Positions 32,971 to 40,308 of a stretch of 64,000 nucleotides of DNA are shown here, one piece after another. The notes below the pieces were generated by a model. The model was given only the letters and a program-made list of their open reading frames with translations, had not been told where the DNA came from and did no database searches. Numbering within the stretch: the stretch's first letter is position 1; each line of letters begins with the position of its first letter. A program made the translations under genes and the position numbers. The DNA comes from Aquificota bacterium. GTDB taxonomy: Bacteria; Aquificota; Aquificia; Aquificales; Aquificaceae. Where the stretch lies: contig CP076324.1 in NCBI GenBank assembly GCA_018771605.1, positions 1-64,000 of the forward strand, written 5' to 3'.

Positions 32971-33515
32971 GAGGTTAGTTCTGCTTTTATTATTTCAAGG
33001 AGTGTCAAAAGGACTTTTTTTACACTCTCTTTATCAATGGCGGATACAGGAAGCACAGGTATGCCTTCTTCTTCGCTTATGTCAAGAGCAGTTGCCACAT
33101 CCTCCGGTGGCCATGCATTGGGAAGGTCTTGTTTGTTTGCACCGATCACCATTGGTACGGGAAAACGAGAACTAAAGAAGTTTATTATCTTTCTTGCCTC
33201 ATGAAAGGTGGAAGGGTCTGTGCTATCCACAAGTATTATTATTCCAAGGGCGCCCTCTCCCAATATTTCCCACATAAAATCAAACCTGGACTGCCCCGGA
33301 GTTCCAAAAAGGTAAAGCTCATGTTCATCATCTATGCGTATTTTTCCAAAATCCATAGCAACGGTGGTATAGTCTTTTACATTCTTTTCCCCCGCTGCCT
33401 GGGTTCTCCTTTCTGTCTTTACCGTTTTTATCTCACTTACTGTATTTATAAACTGGGTCTTTCCTGCAGCAAAGGGTCCAGCTACAACTATCTTAATCTT
33501 CTTTATGGTCTTCAT
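32967..33515 (-). CDS. Small Ras-like GTPase of the MglA/roadblock-associated type
   Basis: 182 residues, one G domain. P-loop GPFAAGKTQF, G3 FGTPGQSRFDFMW (Gly-Thr-Pro-Gly-Gln in place of DxxG), G4 GANKQD, and a G5-like VSAIDKES. Such GTPases occur with roadblock/LC7 and DUF4388 genes and regulate polarity or motility in the way of MglA-MglB; here all three are consecutive. The cellular process is not known. Overlaps the DUF4388 gene by 4 bp. Confidence 0.85.
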   Translation of the reverse strand: MKTIKKIKIVVAGPFAAGKTQFINTVSEIKTVKTERRTQAAGEKNVKDYTTVAMDFGKIRIDDEHELYLFGTPGQSRFDFMWEILGEGALGIIILVDSTDPSTFHEARKIINFFSSRFPVPMVIGANKQDLPNAWPPEDVATALDISEEEGIPVLPVSAIDKESVKKVLLTLLEIIKAELTS

Positions 33516-34207
33516 AGCTCTTTTATCCTTTCTATTATCTTCATCAAAAGGTCAAGGGCTATAGAAGGTTTTTGTTTTTTTTCTTTCTTCTTCCGCTTTA
33601 TTACACCAAGAGCAAGAAGACCATATAAAGCTCTGTCTACTGTAAGGCTATCAAGCCCAGAATCTCTTCTTATATCGGAAACAGTCCTCTCACCGTTTAC
33701 AAGGGAAAGAACTTTTTGTTCTTCTGGAGTAAGCTCTGCCTTGCTTATTATCTCTTGTGCATTTTCCGCCAATTCAAAAATCAACATCTCATCAGATATT
33801 TTCCTTTCTACTTCTTCTGGAAGTAAGCTACGAGAAGCTATCATAATAATCTTTTCTATGGGAAACGGCTCTCCATAGTTATCTGAAGCATACTTAACGA
33901 AACCAGGTGTAAAAGAAAAAACACCCTCTTTTATGTTTAACCTGTTGATAAGGAACCTCTCAATCGTCTTAGAAAGGTTCTCTTTTGGGATGCGAAGCTT
34001 TTCTATAAGTAAGTCAAAATCCCTCTCCGCATAAACCCTAAATACCCTATCTACTGGCCTTGCAAAGATTATCTGACCATCTTTAACATAATACGCAACC
34101 GTTATATCCGCCCACTCAACCAAAAGGATACCACTTTTCCTATCCTTGAATATTATCTGGAAAATGTCCACAAAATTAAAGGTCTTAAGGTCCCCAGTTA
34201 GAGCCAT
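33512..34207 (-). CDS. DUF4388 (PATAN-type) domain protein
   Basis: 231 residues. The N-terminal domain starts ALTGDLKTFNFVDIFQIIF, then RKSGILLVEW and YYVKDGQIIFARP, the typical DUF4388/PATAN pattern. A middle helical part is followed by a winged-helix-like segment (LTPEEQKVLSLVNGERTVSDI to LYGLLALGVIKRKKK). PATAN domains act in response-regulator and GTPase signalling. Located between the roadblock gene and the GTPase, it is probably an effector or adaptor of the module. Confidence 0.8.
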   Translation of the reverse strand: MALTGDLKTFNFVDIFQIIFKDRKSGILLVEWADITVAYYVKDGQIIFARPVDRVFRVYAERDFDLLIEKLRIPKENLSKTIERFLINRLNIKEGVFSFTPGFVKYASDNYGEPFPIEKIIMIASRSLLPEEVERKISDEMLIFELAENAQEIISKAELTPEEQKVLSLVNGERTVSDIRRDSGLDSLTVDRALYGLLALGVIKRKKKEKKQKPSIALDLLMKIIERIKEL

Positions 34208-34213
34208 ATATCC

Positions 34214-34567
34214 TTATAGCATTCCCTTAAGCTTGTCTTGTGCTTTTTTAATCTCCATAAGCAAAAGCCCAAGCTTTGCATTATCATCAGCAAGCACCAC
34301 CATTACCGCATCTTTCCCCACCCCAGTGAGTATAACATAACCATTATGCCCCTTTATGGTTATCTGCTCCAAGCTGCCCTTTGCCAATTCTTCAGAGACC
34401 CTTTCACCTAAGGAAAGTATGGCTGCGCTCATGGCTGCTATACGGTCCTCTTCCATGCCTGGCTTTAGCACAGAAGCTATGGGTAAACCATCAGCAGATA
34501 CCAATGAGGCACCTTCAAGACCTGTATTTCTTATAAGCTCTTGTAAAACCTGTGTATATCTATCCAT
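34214..34567 (-). CDS. Roadblock/LC7 domain protein (MglB-like)
   Basis: 117 residues, a single roadblock/LC7 domain: GLEGASLVSADGLPIAS, AAMSAAILSLGERVSEEL and GYVILTGVGKDAVMVVLAD. MglB-type roadblock proteins dimerise and act as GTPase-activating proteins for MglA-like GTPases; the partner is two genes downstream. Preceded by Shine-Dalgarno GGAGGG. First gene of the three-gene module. Confidence 0.88.
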   Translation of the reverse strand: MDRYTQVLQELIRNTGLEGASLVSADGLPIASVLKPGMEEDRIAAMSAAILSLGERVSEELAKGSLEQITIKGHNGYVILTGVGKDAVMVVLADDNAKLGLLLMEIKKAQDKLKGML

Positions 34568-34586
34568 CTGTCCCTCCTCTGTATAA

Positions 34587-34592
34587 ATTATA
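34587..34592 (-). promoter_or_regulatory. -10 box of the roadblock/GTPase operon
   Basis: TATAAT on the minus strand, 19 nt before the roadblock ATG with AGGAGGG between. No convincing -35 was found; the upstream gene ends at 34602. Confidence 0.45.
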
Positions 34593-34601
34593 CTAAAAAA
34601 T

Positions 34602-35462
34602 TTAACTCCAAAATATAATATCGTACAGAATGCCCATTACCATGGAAAAGATAAGCCAAAAGACCACATAGGCAAAGACCAAAGCCTTTGGAAGGAACTT
34701 CATAACTGCCAGTATGGTAGGCATACATATGCCTGTGCCACCCAGCATAAAGGTAAGTGCATTACCCCATGTAAAACCTACTTCTTTAAGAGCTTTGGCA
34801 ATTGGAACCTCCTCCCCAGAACATACGTATATAGGAACAGACATAAAAGATATAAGAGGATAGGAAAAAATGCTGCCTGCTATAGGCTTTATTAAGCTGG
34901 CTGGCACAAATACCTTTATAAGAGAGGCTATAAATATGCCCAAAAACAGATACTTCCCTATACCGAAAAGGTTATCCTTCAAAATATAGAAGAAAAACTT
35001 TGAATTTTTACTTTGCCCATCTCCGCCCATCATTATGGGTAGGGTTTTGGGTTTAGCAAAGAAAAAGTTCATAAGGTAAGCAAAAGAAAGAGCAAAAATA
35101 AATGTGCCTATCAACCTAACTAAGGTCATGCTAAGGCCAAAGTATCCATAGGTAAGCAAAAGTGTTACTGGGGAAATTACGGGGGCTATAATCAGAAAGG
35201 AAAGAACAGAGGCATAGCTTTTTGACATACTATTTATAAGGTTTGCCACTGGAAGCATGGAACAGGAACACAAGGGAAGAAGGCCACCCAAAATACCTGT
35301 ATATACGGGGGCTACCTTTTCTTTTTTGAGGATGACTTTAAGCCAGCTCAGTTTGGTAAAGCTTTGTAGAAGGGAGGTTATAACAAGGGCTATAAGGAAG
35401 TAAGGAATTATATCTACGGTGTAATCGTAAAAGCTTTTTAAAAAGTCGGTTAAAAGGTTCAT
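34602..35462 (-). CDS. Permease of the ArsP / SO_0444 metal efflux family
   Basis: 286 residues, about eight membrane segments. Two cysteine motifs lie in or near the membrane: LPLCSCSMLPVANLI and YVCSGEEVPIAKALKE, the hallmark of the DUF318/ArsP-like permeases implicated in export of metals or organoarsenicals (Cu/Zn efflux for SO_0444). It lies between pgpA and the roadblock operon on the same strand. Substrate unknown. Confidence 0.78.
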   Translation of the reverse strand: MNLLTDFLKSFYDYTVDIIPYFLIALVITSLLQSFTKLSWLKVILKKEKVAPVYTGILGGLLPLCSCSMLPVANLINSMSKSYASVLSFLIIAPVISPVTLLLTYGYFGLSMTLVRLIGTFIFALSFAYLMNFFFAKPKTLPIMMGGDGQSKNSKFFFYILKDNLFGIGKYLFLGIFIASLIKVFVPASLIKPIAGSIFSYPLISFMSVPIYVCSGEEVPIAKALKEVGFTWGNALTFMLGGTGICMPTILAVMKFLPKALVFAYVVFWLIFSMVMGILYDIIFWS

Positions 35463-35474
35463 GAGAAAAATATA

Positions 35475-35906
35475 TCAATTAAAAAGCAAATAAAGTATGA
35501 CTGCATTCATAAGGCCAGCCACCATATCATCCGCAACCACACCATGACCATTTGGCAGTTTTTCAAATAACCTTATGGGGTATGGCTTTAATATATCAAG
35601 GATTCTGAAGGTTATAAAGCCTACTGCAAGAGCCTTTAAACTTGGTACTAAAAACAGGAAAGAAAAGAAATATCCTACTACTTCGTCTATAACCACCTCT
35701 TCTGGATCCTTTTCCTTTGTAAGTTCAACCATATAGTTTGCAGACCATACTGCCACTGCATAGAGTAAAACTCCAAATATAAGCGTTAGCCACCATTTAT
35801 GAACCAAGATATATACTAATGGAACTCCCAAAAGAGTACCTATGGTGCCAGGTGCATACCTAAACCTTCCCAAATAAAAGCCAGTGGCTATAAGCTCACG
35901 CCACAT
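35475..35906 (-). CDS. pgpA: Phosphatidylglycerophosphatase A
   Basis: 143 residues, a multi-pass membrane enzyme. RYAPGTIGTLLGVPL at the N-terminus, VIDEVVGYF, RILDILKPYPIRLFEKLP and VVADDMVAGL match the PgpA family's conserved acidic residues. It dephosphorylates phosphatidylglycerophosphate to phosphatidylglycerol, the lipid donor for Lgt. Its ATG overlaps the fumarase stop (TAATG). Confidence 0.92.
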   Translation of the reverse strand: MWRELIATGFYLGRFRYAPGTIGTLLGVPLVYILVHKWWLTLIFGVLLYAVAVWSANYMVELTKEKDPEEVVIDEVVGYFFSFLFLVPSLKALAVGFITFRILDILKPYPIRLFEKLPNGHGVVADDMVAGLMNAVILYLLFN

Positions 35907-36463
35907 TAGATATCTATCCTTGCAAACCTTTTTCTACCTTCTTCAAAAATATCACCGCCGTATATATCGTTGGCAACTATAACGGGAAAGTCTTCCACGT
36001 ATAGCCTTCTTATAGCCTCTGTGCCAAGGTCCTCGTAGGCAACCACCTCTGAGGATTTAATACACTTTGATAGAAGCACAGCCACACCTCCTACGGCGGC
36101 AAAGTATACGGCCTTATACTTTTTTAAAAGTTCCCTTACATGTGGGGACCTATAACCCTTTCCTATCATACCCTTTAGGCCAAGCTTAAGTAGTTCTTCC
36201 ACATACTTGTCCATCCTTATAGATGTGGTTGGACCCGCAGACCCTATTACCTGTCCAGGTTTTGGTGGTGTGGGACCCACATAGTAGATGATTTGCCCTT
36301 TCACATCAATGGGTAAAGGTTCTCCCCTTTGAAGAGCTTCTACCATCCTTTTATGTGCTGCGTCCCTTGCAGTATAGATGTAGCCTGTGATCAAAACCTT
36401 ATCACCCACTCTAAGGCTCTCTACCACTTCATCGGTTAAAGGAGTGTATATTCTCTTCTCCAT
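35906..36463 (-). CDS. fumB: Fumarate hydratase class I, beta subunit
   Basis: 185 residues from ATG 36463 (a frame from 36481 would begin before the promoter box). Motifs: SLRVGDKVLITGYIYTARDAAHKR, GPTPPKPGQVIGSAGPTTS with the family's GPTTSxRMD, and IGKGYRSPHV. It pairs with a separately encoded alpha subunit carrying the 4Fe-4S cluster; none is in the window. It hydrates fumarate to malate, or the reverse in the reductive TCA cycle. The IS at 36485 lies 21 bp upstream of its start. Confidence 0.88.
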   Translation of the reverse strand: MEKRIYTPLTDEVVESLRVGDKVLITGYIYTARDAAHKRMVEALQRGEPLPIDVKGQIIYYVGPTPPKPGQVIGSAGPTTSIRMDKYVEELLKLGLKGMIGKGYRSPHVRELLKKYKAVYFAAVGGVAVLLSKCIKSSEVVAYEDLGTEAIRRLYVEDFPVIVANDIYGGDIFEEGRKRFARIDI

Positions 36464-36470
36464 TCTAAAG

Positions 36471-36498
36471 ATTATAAACAATCTACGCCGAGTGAGAA
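36471..36498 (-). promoter_or_regulatory. Hybrid promoter of fumB: IS-borne -35, host -10
   Basis: On the minus strand TTCTCA (36498-36493, inside the IS left repeat), 16 bp, TATAAT (36476-36471), then 7 nt to the ATG at 36463. No Shine-Dalgarno; leaderless start expected. Confidence 0.5.
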
Positions 36499-36540
36499 AT
36501 TCCCTTTAAGCTAAACCTTCCATATCAATAAAAAGACAGC

Positions 36541-36583
36541 AGGGCTACTATAATAGTAGCCCTAAAAACCATCGGAGGTTTTT
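36541..36583 (+). promoter_or_regulatory. Two tandem hairpins controlling transposase expression
   Basis: First, AGGGCTACTAT-A-ATAGTAGCCCT (36541-36563), a perfect 11-bp stem that contains the element's TATAAT. Second, AAAAACC-ATCGGA-GGTTTTT (36564-36583), a 7-bp stem that takes up part of the GGAGG ribosome site 4 nt before the ATG. Transcripts entering from outside would fold both and hide the site; transcripts starting at the TATAAT would lack the first stem. This is a known way for IS elements to limit transposase. Confidence 0.55.
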
Positions 36584-36586
36584 ACC

Positions 36587-37435
36587 ATGGAAATTATACC
36601 ACCTTACCTACGCATCTACCAACAAATCCTAAAAGACCTTGAAAATGCCTTGCCATTCCTTAATGTGCCAAAAGCTAAAGCAGGCAGAAAGCCTAAACTC
36701 ACAGACATCCATATAGCAGCCATCTTTATACTCTCCTACATAACCAATACAAAAGTCCTCACCTTAGCTAAACTACTTATTGACCCATCCATACAATCAT
36801 GGCATATCTTCAGAAGATACAGACTCAAGAGAGTATACAGGATATTGAGAGAATACAAGCTTCACAAGCTGAGGCTTATGATTTTAGCAAGGCTTTTGTA
36901 TGGTAAGAAGATAGAACTTGTAATAGATGGAACCATAGTGGACATAGCCAATGTAAACAGGGCGAGGACACAGAAGATAAGGAGGGTAAGAGGGAAGGTA
37001 TGGTGGGCAAAGAGGAGAAGGAAGATAGTTCGGAGAGACAATGGAAAGGTGGTGGAGTTTGAGGAGGTAAGATATGGCATGTTGATGATGGTGTTATGTG
37101 ATAGGTGGGGAAGAGTTTATGATGTGTGGATAAGCTTTGGAAGTGTGCATGAGGTTAGGGCATTTAGGGAAAGGAAGAGAAGGAGTTTATGGTTTAGGAA
37201 GCTTGTGGAGAGTTGTGTGGTGTATGGAGATAGGGGTTATAGGGGTTGTGAAGGTGTGATTGTGTGTGGTAGTAGGGAGATGAGGGCAAAAAGGCAGGTA
37301 GTGGAAGGTGTTATAAGTCAGATAAAGCTTTTTAATGCTGGTAGTGGGTGGAGGACTTTAACTTGTGTGCTTGTGTATGTATATGCTTATGCTATTGGAT
37401 ATAGCTATTATAGGAGGGGTGAACTTGAGGTCTAA
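36587..37435 (+). CDS. DDE transposase, IS982/IS5-like
   Basis: 282 residues. N-terminal helical part with AGRKPKLTDIHIAAIF; catalytic domain with D114 (LVIDGTIVDI), D215 (VYGDRGYRG) and E240 (QVVEGVISQIK), an intact DDE triad. A basic stretch (KVWWAKRRRKIVRR) lies between. The second half of the gene is strongly G/T-rich and C-poor on the coding strand, unlike neighbouring genes, which fits recent arrival. Its TAA overlaps the right inverted repeat. Confidence 0.87.
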   Translation: MEIIPPYLRIYQQILKDLENALPFLNVPKAKAGRKPKLTDIHIAAIFILSYITNTKVLTLAKLLIDPSIQSWHIFRRYRLKRVYRILREYKLHKLRLMILARLLYGKKIELVIDGTIVDIANVNRARTQKIRRVRGKVWWAKRRRKIVRRDNGKVVEFEEVRYGMLMMVLCDRWGRVYDVWISFGSVHEVRAFRERKRRSLWFRKLVESCVVYGDRGYRGCEGVIVCGSREMRAKRQVVEGVISQIKLFNAGSGWRTLTCVLVYVYAYAIGYSYYRRGELEV

Positions 37436-37436
37436 T

Positions 37437-37466
37437 TTCTCACCCGGCGTTTAGCTGTGCTATAAT
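37437..37466 (+). promoter_or_regulatory. Hybrid promoter of the SDH-hom-rpe operon: IS-borne -35, host -10
   Basis: TTCTCA (37437-37442, inside the IS right repeat), 18 bp, TATAAT (37461-37466), then 9 nt to ATG 37476. No Shine-Dalgarno. Confidence 0.5.
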
Positions 37467-37475
37467 CTAAAAATT

Positions 37476-38342
37476 ATGGAGCCTATTTATTACAATCCTT
37501 TTTATGGCCTTTTCAACTTTCTTTGGATGCTTCTTCTCTTTGTTTTTGTGTTTATGCCCTTCTGGCGAAGGTATATTCTATCAAGAACAAGGGAAGCTCT
37601 CATAAGACAGCTGGAAGAAAAGCGTCAAAGCCGGGTAATAACTCTAATACACAGGCAAGAAGCCTTAGGCCTTTTTGGCATACCCATCTTTAGGTATATC
37701 AACATAGAGGATTCAGAACAGGTGTTAAGGGCAATAAGGATGACGCCACCGGATATGCCTATAGACCTAATAGTGCATACGCCAGGGGGTCTTGCCCTTG
37801 CTGCCACTCAGATAGCCAACGCTTTGGTAAGGCATAGGGGCCCTGTAAGGGTTATTGTGCCACATTATGCTATGTCCGGTGGGACCCTTTTGGCCTTGGC
37901 CGCAGATGAGATAATCATGGACCCAAACGCAGTGCTTGGACCTGTGGACCCCCAAATAGGACAAATGCCTGCGGCTTCTATTCTAAAGGTCCTTGAAAAA
38001 AAAGACCTAAAGGATGTAGATGACCAAACACTAATACTGGCGGATGTGGCTCAAAAGGCTATAGACCAGATGAAATCTTACTTGGTATGGCTTTTAACAC
38101 AAAACGGTATGGAAAAAGAAAAAGCTGAAAGCATTGCAGAGGGGCTGGCAACTGGAAAATACACCCATGACTATCCTCTAACCGTTGAGTATTTAAAAAA
38201 GCTTGGTCTAAATGTTAACACAGATGTGCCGGAAGAAGTTTATGAGCTTATGGAACTTTTCCCTCAACCTATGGGGTCGCAGGTGCCTTCCGTGCAATAT
38301 ATTCCCATACCCTACAGAACAAACCATGGAGGAGGGCATTGA
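37476..38342 (+). CDS. SDH-family (ClpP-fold) membrane serine protease
   Basis: 288 residues. One N-terminal membrane anchor (LFNFLWMLLLFVFVFMPFW), a coiled stretch, and a crotonase/ClpP-like domain: DLIVHTPGGLALAATQIANAL, the probable nucleophile S134 in HYAMSGGTLLALAADEIIMD and LGPVDPQIG. This is the serine dehydrogenase proteinase family (PF01972), related to SppA. Substrates unknown; membrane quality control is plausible. Its stop overlaps the TTG start of hom. Confidence 0.85.
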   Translation: MEPIYYNPFYGLFNFLWMLLLFVFVFMPFWRRYILSRTREALIRQLEEKRQSRVITLIHRQEALGLFGIPIFRYINIEDSEQVLRAIRMTPPDMPIDLIVHTPGGLALAATQIANALVRHRGPVRVIVPHYAMSGGTLLALAADEIIMDPNAVLGPVDPQIGQMPAASILKVLEKKDLKDVDDQTLILADVAQKAIDQMKSYLVWLLTQNGMEKEKAESIAEGLATGKYTHDYPLTVEYLKKLGLNVNTDVPEEVYELMELFPQPMGSQVPSVQYIPIPYRTNHGGGH

Positions 38343-39643
38343 AGGTAAAAGTTGGCATAGTGGGGTGTGGTGTGGTAGGCACGGGCGTAGTGGAATTGCT
38401 TTTGAAAAACTCTGACACAATAAGAAAGAAAACGGGCATAGACCTTCAAATATCAAAAGTGGCGGACAAGGATTGGAAGAGGCCAAGGCCCTTCTATGTA
38501 CCAGAGGAATTAAGAACTACGGATTACAAAGAAGTGATTGATAGTTCTCACATAGTTGTAGAGCTGGTGGGTGGTAAGGGCTTTGCAAAGGAGCTTATAA
38601 AGGAGGCATTGCAAAAGGGAAGGCATGTGGTCAGCGCCAACAAACACCTTCTTGCGGAAGAAGGTGCCGAACTTTTTCAAATGGCGGAGGAAAATGGTTT
38701 ATGCATTGGCTTTGAGGCCTCTGTGGGTGGTGGCATACCCATTATAAAGGCTCTTAGAGAATCCTTAGTGGGCAATAATATAGGTGCAGTATACGGCATA
38801 CTCAACGGAACTACCAATTATATCCTTACCAGAATGTTTCAGGAAGATGTGGAGTTTGATACAGCCTTAAAGGAGGCACAAGAAAAGGGTTATGCCGAAG
38901 CAGACCCAAGCCTTGATATTGATGGTTGGGACTCTGCCCATAAGATAGCCATCCTTTCCTTCATAGCCTTTGGCGTTTTCTTTCCCTTTTCCCGTGTTTA
39001 TGTGGAGGGTATAAGGCAGGTGGACCTTTTGGATGTAGAGCTTGGAAAAGAATTGGGGTATACACTTAAACTCTTGGCCATAGCCAAAAGAAGGGAAGGA
39101 GAGCTTGAGGTAAGGGTCCATCCTACCTTTCTACCAGAGGAAAACCCACTGGCAAAAGTGTCCGATGTTTTTAATGCCATAATGGTAGAAGGAGACTTTG
39201 TAGGTAAAACCATGTTTTATGGAAGGGGCGCAGGTGCGCACCCCACTGCTTCTGCAGTAGTTTCGGACATAGTGGATATAGCTCAAAAGATGGCTTTGAA
39301 TACAACCTGCAGGCAAAAGATAAACTGGGAAGAAAAAGAATATTCTCTTACGGAGAACTTCTATGGCAGGTACTATTTAAGGTTTGATGTGCCAGACAGG
39401 CCCGGAGTCCTTGCCAGCATAGCCAGAGTGCTTGCAGACCATCACATCAGCATTGCAAGCGTGCTTCAAAAGGAAAAAGTATGTAAGCTGGCGGGAAGGG
39501 AAGGCGAGCATATAGTACCCCTTGTTATCCTTACCCATAAGGCTTATGAGATAAACATGAGGAGAGCTTTGGAAGAGATAAAGGGCCTACCGGTTGTGGT
39601 AGGGAAGCCTGTGCTTATAAGGGTTGAGGAAGAGGCAGAATGA
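38339..39643 (+). CDS. hom: Homoserine dehydrogenase
   Basis: 434 residues, starting with TTG (TTGA overlap with the upstream stop). NAD(P)-binding VGIVGCGVVGTGVVELL, VELVGG, VSANKHLLA, GFEASVGGGIPIIKAL, GILNGTTNYILT and YAEADPSLDIDGWD are all canonical. A C-terminal ACT domain (RFDVPDRPGVLASIARVL) implies feedback control, probably by threonine. It reduces aspartate semialdehyde to homoserine. Confidence 0.95.
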   Translation: MKVKVGIVGCGVVGTGVVELLLKNSDTIRKKTGIDLQISKVADKDWKRPRPFYVPEELRTTDYKEVIDSSHIVVELVGGKGFAKELIKEALQKGRHVVSANKHLLAEEGAELFQMAEENGLCIGFEASVGGGIPIIKALRESLVGNNIGAVYGILNGTTNYILTRMFQEDVEFDTALKEAQEKGYAEADPSLDIDGWDSAHKIAILSFIAFGVFFPFSRVYVEGIRQVDLLDVELGKELGYTLKLLAIAKRREGELEVRVHPTFLPEENPLAKVSDVFNAIMVEGDFVGKTMFYGRGAGAHPTASAVVSDIVDIAQKMALNTTCRQKINWEEKEYSLTENFYGRYYLRFDVPDRPGVLASIARVLADHHISIASVLQKEKVCKLAGREGEHIVPLVILTHKAYEINMRRALEEIKGLPVVVGKPVLIRVEEEAE

Positions 39644-40308
39644 AGCTTTTGGCGCCTTCCATACTCTCTGCAGACTTTTGGAGGCTTGGAGAGCAAATAC
39701 AGGAATGCATAGAAGGTGGAGCGGATATTATACACTTTGATGTAATGGATGGGCATTTTGTGCCAAATATAACCTTTGGCCCTGTGCTTTTGGAAAGCAT
39801 AAAAAAACACTGCCCCTTGCCCTTGGATGCTCACCTTATGATAGAAAACCCAGACAGGTATATACCGGACTTTATAAAGGCTGGTGCGGATATGGTGAGC
39901 GTGCATGTGGAAAACACACCACACCTTCATAGGACCATTGACCTTATAAAAAGCCTTGGAGCAAAGGCGGGTGTAGTAATTAACCCTGCCACGCCTCTTT
40001 CTTCCCTTGAGGAGATAATCTATTATGTGGACTTTGTGCTTCTTATGTCTGTAAACCCTGGCTTTGGGGGTCAAAAGTTTATAGATAGGTCTCTTATAAA
40101 GCTTAGAAGGCTCAAAGCTATGGTAGAAAGCATGAATCCAAACGTACTTATAGAGGTGGATGGTGGCATAAAGGAGGACAATATTTTGGAAGTGGCGAGG
40201 GCTGGCGCGGACATTTTCGTTGTAGGTTCTGGCATATTTGGGACAAAAGATATAAAAGCTCAAACTAAAAAGTTAAAAGAGATTATTATCTCTTCAGAGG
40301 CACTGTAA
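39640..40308 (+). CDS. rpe: Ribulose-phosphate 3-epimerase
   Basis: 222 residues. LAPSILSADFWRLG, the metal-binding HFDVMDGHFVPNITFGP, DAHLMIENPDRYI, MSVNPGFGGQKF and EVDGGIKEDN are standard. It interconverts ribulose 5-phosphate and xylulose 5-phosphate. Coupled to hom by ATGA. The last 23 bases overlap convergent lptD. Confidence 0.96.
   Translation: MKLLAPSILSADFWRLGEQIQECIEGGADIIHFDVMDGHFVPNITFGPVLLESIKKHCPLPLDAHLMIENPDRYIPDFIKAGADMVSVHVENTPHLHRTIDLIKSLGAKAGVVINPATPLSSLEEIIYYVDFVLLMSVNPGFGGQKFIDRSLIKLRRLKAMVESMNPNVLIEVDGGIKEDNILEVARAGADIFVVGSGIFGTKDIKAQTKKLKEIIISSEAL

Larger units (their letters stand above)
36485..37450 (+). mobile_element. Complete IS982/IS5-like insertion sequence, 966 bp
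   Basis: Terminal inverted repeats ACGCCGAGTGAGAAATT (36485-36501) and its inverse at 37434-37450 agree in 16 of 17 bases. Between them lies one intact DDE transposase gene and a leader with two hairpins. No target duplication is visible in the flanks. Related, shorter ends occur at 4758-4774, 4871-4887 and 5018-5034. Confidence 0.85.

Noticed and set aside
36470-37465. Target-site duplication around the IS
   Set aside because: Flanks (..AACAATCT and TTAGCTGTG..) share no convincing direct repeat, so none is claimed.
39544-40263. 239-residue open frame on the minus strand opposite rpe
   Set aside because: rpe matches its family along its full length; the antisense frame has an unlikely composition (His/Tyr/Lys-rich).
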